NCBI GenBank assembly: GCA_964350195.1
Contig: CAYGJB010000018.1
Coordinates: forward strand, 1-22,122
Length of the DNA: 22,122 bases
From: JAJCZB01 sp964350195
GTDB lineage: Bacteria; Babelota; Babeliae; Babelales; Vermiphilaceae
Reading direction: 5' to 3'
The first letter of the stretch is position 1. Each line of letters starts with the position of its first letter. The notes beneath the pieces were generated by a model. It was not told the DNA's origin and did not search any database. It saw nothing but the letters and a program-made list of their open reading frames with translations. The position numbers were made by a program, and so were the translations under genes. Of this stretch, positions 1 to 7,915 are shown piece by piece.

Positions 1-43
1 TGAATAGTGATAATTTAGGATATCAAAATGTTGCACTTATTAT

Positions 44-1048
44 TTGAATCTACGTGTCAATATCAGACCTCAAATACAAGAACTAATTGATTATCTTAAC
101 GTCACACAGCAAAATGCCCTTGTTCTTCAGAAAGCTGGCATTCTAAAATTATCTTCCAAGCTTTCATCTGCTGCAATGTTTGGCAAAGAACATAAGCTCG
201 TTAATACATTTAAGCAACTATATAACGTCTATCCAACCGTAATAGATAAAATAGGCAGATTACCGATTAATGATATCGGAAAGATTGCGCATAGCGTATT
301 TAACAATTCCTCTGAGCTCATTGAGCAGATACTATTACTTCACAACTCCACAGGAAAAATTGGGCACATCCTCCTTAATGATGCATTAGCTCGACCACTT
401 GATCACTTAAAAAATCAAGTTCGTAAATTAGGGAATGCAATGGAATTTGTTACCTCAACAGAGCCGGTAATTGTACTCGCCCCACCAACCACCACGGAAG
501 CTCTTCTTGAGATATTGAAAACATTTATCTGGCGCGGTGGCTTTTCATTAAAAGATATTGCACTTGAAAAAGTAGAAAAGTTGGTAGCTCTTATCAATCC
601 ACTTGAAAACCAGATTCAATCAATTATTGAAAATGTTAAAAATTTCCAGGTGGTACTCAAAAAGTTTCAGCCCCGTCTACATAAGCTATTTGTAACTAAG
701 CTAAAAGAATCACCTCTTACCACTATTCCTCTTGCACCAAAAGTACTTCTCGATCTTTTAGAGCAAGAGATTGAAATAGTGAAGAATAAGCTCGTGGTGA
801 TGCTTCATAAATCTATGGTATTGATTCACCAAATATCTGATGGAGTTTCGATTAGTGCATCATTACTTGATTGCATCGATAAGTTTATGGGTGCTACAAG
901 AGAGAAGCAGTTCATTCATGAGGATATCATTCGCGGTATTGGGTTTATTGCAGAAGATACGGTTGGATTCACCACTATCATCATTAATATAACGGAAGCG
1001 CTCAAGGAATATAATCCTATTCCATTGAAAGACGAAGAGATCGAATAA
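44..1048 (+). CDS. Unrecognised helical protein, possibly 5'-truncated
   Basis: I do not recognise this 334-residue protein. It is rich in Leu, Ile and Lys, is probably mostly alpha-helical, and shows no clear signal peptide, membrane segment or catalytic motif. The only start available upstream in this frame is TTG at 44, without a good ribosome binding site; the frame is closed by TAA at 11-13. The next ATG in frame is near position 172. A better AGGA plus ATG (28-30) lies in another frame that stops at 88-90. A further frame is open from the window edge to TGA 45-47, overlapping the TTG. The 5' end may therefore be broken by a frameshift, or this may be the second gene of an overlapping pair. 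Its 3' end overlaps the convergent cmk gene by 32 bases. It is clearly coding over its length, but its true N-terminus is uncertain. Confidence 0.6.
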   Translation: MNLRVNIRPQIQELIDYLNVTQQNALVLQKAGILKLSSKLSSAAMFGKEHKLVNTFKQLYNVYPTVIDKIGRLPINDIGKIAHSVFNNSSELIEQILLLHNSTGKIGHILLNDALARPLDHLKNQVRKLGNAMEFVTSTEPVIVLAPPTTTEALLEILKTFIWRGGFSLKDIALEKVEKLVALINPLENQIQSIIENVKNFQVVLKKFQPRLHKLFVTKLKESPLTTIPLAPKVLLDLLEQEIEIVKNKLVVMLHKSMVLIHQISDGVSISASLLDCIDKFMGATREKQFIHEDIIRGIGFIAEDTVGFTTIIINITEALKEYNPIPLKDEEIE

Positions 1049-1700
1049 TCTCAGCGAGCGTTTGATCGCTAGATAAGCTACTATTATCAATAATATGTGC
1101 CCCTTTCGGTATCGTGAGGGGCGCATTTTTTCTGCTAGAATCTCGCTCATCACGCATTTGCACTTGTTCAACTGCTTGCTCAACTGTAATCATAACCCCA
1201 CGCTTACGCTGCAGCTCTTGCCAACGAGAAGCTCGTTCAATCTCCGATGCAGTTAAAAAAAATTTTTTATCTGCATGGGGAAATACTATGGCCCCAGAAT
1301 CTCTGCCATCAATCACCACATCATGATCGTTAGCAATTGTTCGTTGTAGTAGGTTCAAACGATTACGTACGTGGATGTTAGTGCTCACAATCGATGCAGC
1401 TTGGCCAATCACATCACCTTTTAGATGAAGAGTAATATTAGTCCCATGAAAAAAAAGTCTTTCATAATTTTTAGCGTCATACCTATACACAAACTTCTTT
1501 GGACTAAGTATCTCGTCAACAATTTTTATATCAGGATATGCGATAGTATCAAGCGCATAGCTATGATCTCTCATAAGAATAAATGCAAGACCACGATATA
1601 AAAGACCTGTATACAGATAGTAATACCCAAGCTGTTTTGCAAGCTTACGCCCTGCTGTTGACTTACCACTTGCTGTGGGGCCATCAATCGTAATAATCAT
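1017..1700 (-). CDS. cmk: Cytidylate kinase
   Basis: (d)CMP kinase, 227 residues, the usual bacterial length. It phosphorylates CMP/dCMP to the diphosphates with ATP in the cytoplasm, for pyrimidine nucleotide supply. The N-terminus carries the P-loop GPTASGKST at about residues 7-15, followed by the YTGLLYRG segment that corresponds to the DTGxxYR nucleotide-binding motif of the family. GRDSGAIVFPHADKKFFLTA in the middle matches the conserved GRDIGTVVFPDA-type segment, and the lid-like RDERDSSR lies towards the C-terminus. The ATG (1698-1700) overlaps the recJ stop in an ATGA arrangement, so cmk is probably translationally coupled as the last gene of the recJ transcript. The 3' end overlaps the convergent unknown gene. 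Confidence 0.95.
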   Translation of the reverse strand: MIITIDGPTASGKSTAGRKLAKQLGYYYLYTGLLYRGLAFILMRDHSYALDTIAYPDIKIVDEILSPKKFVYRYDAKNYERLFFHGTNITLHLKGDVIGQAASIVSTNIHVRNRLNLLQRTIANDHDVVIDGRDSGAIVFPHADKKFFLTASEIERASRWQELQRKRGVMITVEQAVEQVQMRDERDSSRKNAPLTIPKGAHIIDNSSLSSDQTLAEIIRSLRLSME

Positions 1701-3430
1701 GCTACATCTTTCATTGAAATATCAATCCCCGTGAGCTCGATATTCACCCTGCCGTTCCAATGATTTTCTTGAACATGAGCCACAATTGAAAATGATTCCT
1801 GTTCGTTAGCAAGAAGTTTTTCATACAAATCCGGACGATTGAAAAAAATGACCGGCTTAATCACGCCATCTGCAAAAACAGAGCATTTCACATGAACATC
1901 TTTAAGAAGCTTTGGCTTTTGCACTTGCATCACTTCTTTAATAAGAAATAATGGCTGCCTGTTTTCACATCCAAATGGTTCTAGGTGGCGCATATCTTGC
2001 ATAAATTTTTGATTAAAATCATTAAGTTGCGCAGTTGCATCAATAGCCAACTTTTGTTGTAAATCTTCCGGTGTTAACTTTTCTGCTACAAGTTTTTCTA
2101 AACGCTCTTTTAGATAAGGGAGGTTTTCTTTTCTAAGTGATAAACCAGCAGCTTGAGAATGGCCGCCAAACTGTTCAATAAACTCTGCACTCTCTTGTAA
2201 TGCATCAAACATATTAAATTCTGCAATTGATCGGCACGATCCTTTTAATTGGCCATCTTTTGTTTCATGAAATAGAAGCGTTGGTTTGCCATACGCACCA
2301 ACCATACGAGATGCTACCAAGCCAATCACCCCGGGAGGCCAATTTTTGCTGGTTGCTATTATCACGTTTTCTTCTTTAATATTAATCACACCAAGCTCAA
2401 CGAGCTCTTTAATCTCATTCACAATGGAGCGTTCAATTCCTTTACGAGTCTCGTTTAGCTCAAAAAGTATCTTCCCTACTTCATCAATTGCAGCTTGATC
2501 ACTGCCGATTAAAAATTTAACTCCCTGGCGAGGATCTTCTAATCGACCTAGTGCATTTATCTGCGGAGCTATTGAAAAACCGATATCAAGAGAAGAAATC
2601 ACTGGTCGCACCAGTTTACCATTCTGCTTTAGCTTTTTAAACGCAAGGCTTTCTACTGAGTTGATGTAGCTCAAGCCATGACGTACCCAAAATCTATTCT
2701 CATTAAGTAAGGGAACAACGTCCGCAATCGTGCCAAGCAAAAGAAGCTCATACGCTTTTGCAGGAAGCGGTATTCCCTTTTGCTCATATAAAAGGGTAAG
2801 CAACTTGAAGCTTACTCCTACACCAGCAAGCCCTTTAAAAGGATAGTTGCACTCTGGCTGATTGGGATTCACAATCGCAAACGCATCAGGCACCTCTGCG
2901 TGAGGCCTATGATGATCAGTGATAATAAGATCAATACCTAGTTCTTTTGCTTTAAGGGCTGGATCAAATGCAGTAATACCGTTATCAACGGTGATAATTA
3001 TTTTATAGCCATTAGCTGCAGCACGTTCTACCACCTTAGTTGATAGCCCATACCCATCTTTCACTCTATGTGGCAAGTAAAAATTAACGTTCGCACCAAG
3101 TGGCAGCAAGCTAATCATCATTAAAGCTGATGAAGTAATTCCATCAACATCATAATCGCCAAACACTAAAATCGGCTCTTTATTGACGATTGCATACAAA
3201 ATGCGATCAACAGCTTTTTGCGCATCTTTCATCAAAGAAGGATGAGCCACATCTTTTTCAAGTGAGCTAAAAAGAAAAGATCTTATCGCATCATGATCGA
3301 TAAAACCGCGCGATAAGAGTGTATGCGCAATTGGCATTGAAATATTATAAGTAGATGCAATGTTAGCAACTCGCTTATCTTCAACGACTGAAAGCTTCCA
3401 GAGATATTTTGCACCTGATATTGTATTCAT
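1697..3430 (-). CDS. recJ: Single-stranded-DNA-specific exonuclease RecJ
   Basis: 5'-3' single-strand DNA exonuclease of the DHH superfamily, used in recombinational repair and mismatch repair. I place the start at ATG 3428-3430 (577 residues) because an AAGGG ribosome binding site lies just upstream and the product then begins with the KYLWKL-type segment typical of RecJ. The open frame continues upstream to 3505, but that 25-residue extension looks non-coding. Phosphoesterase motifs are visible: FGDYDVDG (about residues 90-97), ITVDNG, and the DHH signature ITDHHRP (about 170-176). IADVVPL follows, and the DHHA1 motif GGHSQAAG lies in the C-terminal half before the OB-like tail. All metal-binding signatures are intact. 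It lies 75 bases downstream of lipase A and overlaps cmk. Confidence 0.95.
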   Translation of the reverse strand: MNTISGAKYLWKLSVVEDKRVANIASTYNISMPIAHTLLSRGFIDHDAIRSFLFSSLEKDVAHPSLMKDAQKAVDRILYAIVNKEPILVFGDYDVDGITSSALMMISLLPLGANVNFYLPHRVKDGYGLSTKVVERAAANGYKIIITVDNGITAFDPALKAKELGIDLIITDHHRPHAEVPDAFAIVNPNQPECNYPFKGLAGVGVSFKLLTLLYEQKGIPLPAKAYELLLLGTIADVVPLLNENRFWVRHGLSYINSVESLAFKKLKQNGKLVRPVISSLDIGFSIAPQINALGRLEDPRQGVKFLIGSDQAAIDEVGKILFELNETRKGIERSIVNEIKELVELGVINIKEENVIIATSKNWPPGVIGLVASRMVGAYGKPTLLFHETKDGQLKGSCRSIAEFNMFDALQESAEFIEQFGGHSQAAGLSLRKENLPYLKERLEKLVAEKLTPEDLQQKLAIDATAQLNDFNQKFMQDMRHLEPFGCENRQPLFLIKEVMQVQKPKLLKDVHVKCSVFADGVIKPVIFFNRPDLYEKLLANEQESFSIVAHVQENHWNGRVNIELTGIDISMKDVA

Positions 3431-3505
3431 AAAAGCCCTTGTAAGTAATGATACAAGGTACCTTTTTATATAAAAACAGTCTAGGTAACTATTATGAAAA
3501 AACAA

Positions 3506-5164
3506 CTACATCAGCGACTTACCACCCTTCTCTCTAATCACATCCCAAATAATTTCCTGACTTACAAGCACATTAAATTTCATTAACTTCTCTGTTTCTG
3601 TCGCTCTATCCGCATCATAAGTTTCATTCACCATTCCTCTTAATGTGCCGCAGCAAGTCACAGGACTAAAATTAGCGAGCGATTTAAATGATGCAAATGC
3701 TGGATCTTGAAACTTTGCAATGAGCGAATTATCTTTTACAAAAGGCATATAAATCACTATAGGAACCAATGAATCTTTCTCATCGCGGAATACCGAGATC
3801 ACTTTTTTAGCCACCATACTGTAATCAATTACCGGAAACTTTAACCCTTTTGCACGTGCGTATTGTTCAACCTTTTTAAGTTCTGTCGCTCCCTGAGCGG
3901 AAATACTTCCGCTTGCATCAACAAAAATTAAAATGTCTGGTGATCGATCTTTACGCAAACCACTCACAGGAGGATAGGGCAAATTAAATGCCAAGCCGCC
4001 ATCCACTAGCTTAAGAGTTATTTCATTTTTTAATGGAGATCCATCAACACCTTTCATAAAGTTAACTACTCTTGCAGAAGAAGCACGCACCGAACCGTAT
4101 CGTTCTCTGATAGAATTAATCATTGAGCGTACAAATTTATTATCAATATCTTGTAAAAAAGTATTTTCTATAATAGTCGCTATATCAGCAGCAAATGCGG
4201 AACCAAATGTACCAAAATGAAATCCTAAAGTCTTTTCCGGCTTATAGTCTATTGATACCCCTCTTTCAAATACTCTGCCAATGCTCCATGAAGGAATAGA
4301 AAATCCTAATCCTTCTATTGTAGTAGGCTCAAAGCTTATTTCCCAAGGAGTATAGGCATACCAATAATTATGACTATTACCCTCACCGTTTACAGCAGTA
4401 TAAATTGGTATGGGACTGCTTTTTGTCATCGCTTTCATTTGAGAGGAAAGACTCTGAACTTGTTTTTTCTGGCCAAAGTTTCCCAATACGACATTGGCCA
4501 CAAAACCTCCATAGAGATCGATCAAACTCATGGGCATATCAAAAGCAACATTAATCATTAAAATCGGAAGAAGAATATTGGCTTCAGCCTTATTCATTGA
4601 AGCTATACTTTTATTCTTTATGAGTTGAACAAAGTTTTCACTATGTTGACGAACCGAAAGAGAACTATTTAAAATTCTGTTTTGTATCCAGGTCCCTAAG
4701 CCCCATGTTGATCCTGAAAGAGTGGATACCCATAAAACTGTGTCCAAAAGCCCTGCTTCCTCCAACCCTGAAAGAGCTCCCAACGTGGCTAAAGATGCTC
4801 GAACTCCCCCACCACTGGCAATTACTGCAATTTTTGGAACCGAAGCAACTTTGCCCACTTTTATTTCTATAGCATCTTTCACCAAAGTAAATCTTTTTTT
4901 AATTGCTTCCTGCTCTTGCTTAGAAACAGTATTACCAACTCTTACTTGTGCCGTCTCGGAAGCAAAAGGAGACTGGGCGATAACAGCAAATCGTTTTTTT
5001 ATTTGATCAGACCATTCTTTCTTCTTATCGGATGCTGCTTTTTGCCACTTCTTATAAGAAAAAACAGATGAAAGGCCAGACAGCTTTTTCTCCTCTATAG
5101 AAGCCTGAGCGTGTAGAGCTCTAAAATACAAAATGAATAAATAAAAAAAAATACGTAAATTCAT
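3506..5164 (-). CDS. Secreted cPLA2-like phospholipase (copy A)
   Basis: Predicted exported lipase with the catalytic-domain signatures of eukaryotic group IV cytosolic phospholipase A2 / lysophospholipase (PLA2_B type). ATG 5162-5164 is the better start (AAAGGAG seven bases upstream); an upstream TTG would add two residues. A signal peptide covers roughly residues 1-20. Visible family motifs in order: SGGGVRAS (Arg about 122, oxyanion/phosphate site), LSGSTW with nucleophile Ser about 150, YTPWEISFEP followed by a FGTFGSAF segment (compare FTPYEV and MWGSAF in cPLA2), and VDGGLAFNLPYP with catalytic Asp about 388. The region after the Asp also follows cPLA2 (LIFVDAS, ARAKGLKFP). No C2 domain is present. 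The family hydrolyses glycerophospholipids; export suggests action on host or vacuole membranes, which is inference. It has a divergent paralogue at 6161-7849 and lies upstream of recJ on the same strand. Confidence 0.85.
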   Translation of the reverse strand: MNLRIFFYLFILYFRALHAQASIEEKKLSGLSSVFSYKKWQKAASDKKKEWSDQIKKRFAVIAQSPFASETAQVRVGNTVSKQEQEAIKKRFTLVKDAIEIKVGKVASVPKIAVIASGGGVRASLATLGALSGLEEAGLLDTVLWVSTLSGSTWGLGTWIQNRILNSSLSVRQHSENFVQLIKNKSIASMNKAEANILLPILMINVAFDMPMSLIDLYGGFVANVVLGNFGQKKQVQSLSSQMKAMTKSSPIPIYTAVNGEGNSHNYWYAYTPWEISFEPTTIEGLGFSIPSWSIGRVFERGVSIDYKPEKTLGFHFGTFGSAFAADIATIIENTFLQDIDNKFVRSMINSIRERYGSVRASSARVVNFMKGVDGSPLKNEITLKLVDGGLAFNLPYPPVSGLRKDRSPDILIFVDASGSISAQGATELKKVEQYARAKGLKFPVIDYSMVAKKVISVFRDEKDSLVPIVIYMPFVKDNSLIAKFQDPAFASFKSLANFSPVTCCGTLRGMVNETYDADRATETEKLMKFNVLVSQEIIWDVIREKGGKSLM

Positions 5165-5228
5165 TACCAACTCCTTTAAAATTATTCAAATAACCTAGAA
5201 AAAACTGGAACCAAAAATCAATAAACTA

Positions 5229-5783
5229 TTATTTGAATCTACGTTTCAATGTAGGAAAAAGAATCACATCTTTGATTGATAATGTATTAGTAAAAAGCAT
5301 CGTTAACCGATCAATGCCCAAGCCATAACCTGTAGTTGGCGGCATAGCATACTCAAGTGCGGTGACATAATCGGCATCATAATGATGCGCTTCATCATCT
5401 CTTGCTTCTTTCGCTACCGCTTGCTGCTTAAAGCGTTCAGCCTGATCAAACGGATCATTGAGCTCGCTAAATGCATTCGCAAGCTCCATGCCAGCAATAA
5501 ACATCTCAAATCGATTAACGATATCTTAATTCTCTGAATCCCGTTTTGCAAGAGGAGAGACTTCCACAGGAAAGTGTGTAATAAACGTTGGTTGAATAAA
5601 CTTAGATTCAACCAAATCACCAAACAACGCATACAGCTTTTCTTCCCATGTACCAGCTTCTTGCCAAAAGAAACATTGTGCTTTCTCATAGTTGCATCGA
5701 TATTTTCCTTGAAAAGACTTTTTTCAGAGATGCCGGCATATTTCACTACCGCATCGTGCATTGAAATGCGTTCAAAAGGATTT
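5229..5783 (-). pseudogene. lysS: Decayed 3' fragment of a second lysS
   Basis: This stretch matches the C-terminal third of the intact lysS at 7916-9415. From MFIAGMELANAF to FPTLK the conceptual translation agrees at 82 of 87 residues, including class II motif 3 (GYGLGIDRLTML). The copy is dead: the N-terminal two thirds are missing, a TAA stop (5526-5528) replaces a Pro codon after DSEN, and one base is lost near 5653-5662 relative to the intact gene, shifting the frame in the KKDGTWGEK region. Homology ends abruptly near 5783, where transposase-related sequence begins on the other strand. At the 3' side the last codons differ (RRFK versus KK), but about 20 bases downstream of the stop are again shared with the intact copy. 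It is the relic of a lysS-lipase duplication. Confidence 0.93.
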
Positions 5784-5789
5784 TTTCTT

Positions 5790-6104
5790 TTTTTAACTGC
5801 GTTAAAAAGAAAATTGAGTAACGGTGATTTTTCCGTTGTTTACCAAGTTAGCAATTTTAAAGCATCTTCTCGTCAGCACGTTGAATATTATGGTTATCGT
5901 TGGAATATCAAAAAATTTTTCAGAACTGCCAAACAAAAATTGGGACTTAATGATTGCCAATCTCGTAAATTTGAAAGGCAAAAGGGCCATATTTTAAAAG
6001 TCTTTATTGCCTATATCGTTGCTTAGTATGAACGCAAAAAATTCAAGCTTAAAAATGTAGAAATGGCTATAAAATCAATAAAATTGCGTAATTTGAAAAA
6101 ATAA
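5790..6104 (+). pseudogene. IS4-like transposase C-terminal remnant
   Basis: Only the C-terminal part of a DDE transposase is left. The segment YGYRWNIKKFFRTAKQKLGL (encoded near 5890-5945) matches the YxxRWxIExFFRxxKQxLGL motif of IS4-type transposases, but the catalytic Glu of that motif is Lys here. The following CQSRKFERQKGHILKVFIAYIVA is also typical. A TAG at 6024-6026 interrupts the frame, which then continues with YERKKFKLKNVEMAIK and related residues to TAA 6102-6104. The N-terminal DDE domain is absent: upstream of about 5790 the same frame runs antisense into the lysS fragment. It is therefore an inactive scar. The exact IS family (IS4 or IS701 type) cannot be fixed from this fragment. 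Confidence 0.8.
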
Positions 6105-6115
6105 AATTACGCAAT
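6083..6115 (+). repeat. 12-bp inverted repeat at transposase 3' end
   Basis: Perfect inverted repeat: ATTGCGTAATTT at 6083-6094 and its complement AAATTACGCAAT at 6104-6115, separated by nine bases. It spans the last codons and stop of the transposase remnant. It could be the terminator or attenuating hairpin of the old insertion sequence, or part of its terminal inverted repeat. No matching opposite end is visible. Confidence 0.7.
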
Positions 6116-6160
6116 CAATAGATTCAGAGAAATCTTTCGAGGTGTTTAGCAGAGGTCCTG

Positions 6161-7849
6161 TTAAATATTAAAATAACCTCTCAATTTAGAGATCACTCTT
6201 GAGAAAAACGTTTTAGCCGCTTTTTCATGAATCACCTCCCAAATGCGTGATTTGTTTACCAGCACATTAAACTTCATGAGTTTGATTAGTTGATCTGCAT
6301 CTATCTCATTATAGGTACCAGCTGGATATACCACCCCTTTTGTAGTATCACAACAAGTATTTATATTTAACGCTTCAATAGATTTAAATTCGATATATTC
6401 TGGATCATTAAGTTTCTTTAGAGCATCAACATCTTTCACAAGCGGCATATATATTACTGTAGGTACAGACGCATCTTTTTCATCAAAGAATATACTCATT
6501 GCTTTTTCTGTAATTCCTTCATGATTTATTTTAGGAAATTTTAATCCTTTTGCACGTGCATATTGCTCAACCCTTTTAAAATCAATGTCACCATAAATAG
6601 GCATTCCACCACTCGCGTCAATAAATATAAGAACGTCAGCAGCTCTTTCTTTTCGCAAACCACTTACTGGCGGATAGGGCAAATTAAATGCCAAGCCAGC
6701 ATCCACCATTCTAAGGTATTGTTCATTCTTGAATGGCGCTTGCTCTATATTTCTCATGAAATTAAATAGCCTTGCGGATGTTGACCGCGCGGAACCATGC
6801 TGCTTTTTAATATAGGTGATTATAGAACTAATAAATGGATTTTTAATATGCGTAAGAAATGAATTCTCGACAATAGTCTCTACATCAGCACTAAAGGCTG
6901 ACCCAAATGTACCAAAATCAAATCCAAGAGTTTTTTCTGGTTTATAATCTATTGACAACCCTTTATCATACTCTCTTCCCAATCCCCAAGATGGAATAGA
7001 AAAACCATCTCCTTCTACTTCTTCTGGCTCTAAGCTCACTTCCCATGGAGTGAAGGCATACCAATGCTTATAATGGTTTCCAATACCACTTACCGATGTA
7101 TAAATAGGAATAGGATAACGACCACTTCTCATAACTTTCATCTGCTCTGAAAGTCTTTGTACCTGCCTCCTTCTTCCAAAGTCACTCAATAAACGATTTG
7201 CAAGAAAACCACCATATAGATCTATTAAGCTAATCGGCATATTAAATACCACATTCACCAAAAGAAGCTGTACAATAAGATCAAGCTCCTGTCGAGTAAT
7301 AGTGGTTATATAACTATTTTGAATAAGTTTAATAAAATTATTACTATATGCCTCTACAGTAACCGATTCCTTAATCAACATCTGCATCCAAGCTCCCAAA
7401 CTCCACGTTGAGCCAGAGAGAGAAGAAACCCAAAGAACCATATCCAATAGGCCTGCCTTTTCCATGCCAGATAGTGCACCCAGCATTGCCAGCGAAGCTC
7501 GCAACCCCCCGCCACTTGCAATAATTGCAACTTTAGGCGCAGAGGAAATAGACCCAAAAAGATTATTTAATTTATTCTTTGCTAACGATAATCTTCTTTT
7601 TATAGCAACTTTTTCCTCAGATAATAAGGCATTATCAATCCTTACTTTTGCTACTTCTGATGCAAATGGAGAAGGGGCAAAAAGATTAAAACGTTTTCCT
7701 ATTCTTTTTAACCATTGAGTCTTCATATCACTCATCAATTGCAGTGGACTTGGCAATGCCCATGTACTTTGCTGTTGAGATTCTGCATTTTGTGCTTGTA
7801 AAGCACAGATACATAAAACTATTATAGAGAAAAAAACTTTATTATTCAT
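6161..7849 (-). CDS. Secreted cPLA2-like phospholipase (copy B)
   Basis: Paralogue of the lipase at 3506-5164 with the same architecture, 562 residues. It starts at ATG 7847-7849 with GGAG seven bases upstream. The signal peptide is MNNKVFFSIIVLCICALQAQ or close to it. Motifs of the eukaryotic cPLA2 family are intact: SGGGLRAS with Arg117, SSLSGSTW with nucleophile Ser145, FTPWEVSLEP near residues 266-275, FGTFGSAF near 312-319, and VDAGLAFNLPYP with Asp383. Around the nucleophile 42 of 55 residues match copy A; the remainder is less conserved, and copy B has a short extra basic tail (SRVISKLRGYFNI). The gene follows lysS by 66 bases with no terminator seen, so it is probably expressed from the lysS transcript. 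Expected reaction: hydrolysis of acyl esters of phospholipids. The cellular target is unknown. Confidence 0.87.
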   Translation of the reverse strand: MNNKVFFSIIVLCICALQAQNAESQQQSTWALPSPLQLMSDMKTQWLKRIGKRFNLFAPSPFASEVAKVRIDNALLSEEKVAIKRRLSLAKNKLNNLFGSISSAPKVAIIASGGGLRASLAMLGALSGMEKAGLLDMVLWVSSLSGSTWSLGAWMQMLIKESVTVEAYSNNFIKLIQNSYITTITRQELDLIVQLLLVNVVFNMPISLIDLYGGFLANRLLSDFGRRRQVQRLSEQMKVMRSGRYPIPIYTSVSGIGNHYKHWYAFTPWEVSLEPEEVEGDGFSIPSWGLGREYDKGLSIDYKPEKTLGFDFGTFGSAFSADVETIVENSFLTHIKNPFISSIITYIKKQHGSARSTSARLFNFMRNIEQAPFKNEQYLRMVDAGLAFNLPYPPVSGLRKERAADVLIFIDASGGMPIYGDIDFKRVEQYARAKGLKFPKINHEGITEKAMSIFFDEKDASVPTVIYMPLVKDVDALKKLNDPEYIEFKSIEALNINTCCDTTKGVVYPAGTYNEIDADQLIKLMKFNVLVNKSRIWEVIHEKAAKTFFSRVISKLRGYFNI

Positions 7850-7915
7850 AAAAGTCTCCGATTATAGATTGCTCAGAAACCCTAAAAGGAGTTATGACAA
7901 AAAGTCAATAAACTA

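Noticed and set aside
863..1183. 106-codon minus-strand frame overlapping cmk and the first gene
   Set aside because: It has no recognisable domain and lies in alternative frames of two supported genes.
3463..3476. 14-base perfect palindrome TTTTTATATAAAAA before recJ
   Set aside because: It is pure A/T with almost no loop; in AT-rich intergenic DNA this is easily chance, and no terminator structure results.
5414..5761. 115-codon minus-strand frame starting MHDAVVKYAGISEK
   Set aside because: It is the 5' part of the lysS fragment up to its frameshift followed by out-of-frame residues, so it is included in the pseudogene.
5574..6026. 150-codon plus-strand open frame starting inside the lysS fragment
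   Set aside because: Its first half is antisense to the lysS pseudogene; only the part after about 5790 is transposase-like. It is a chance chimera, not a gene.
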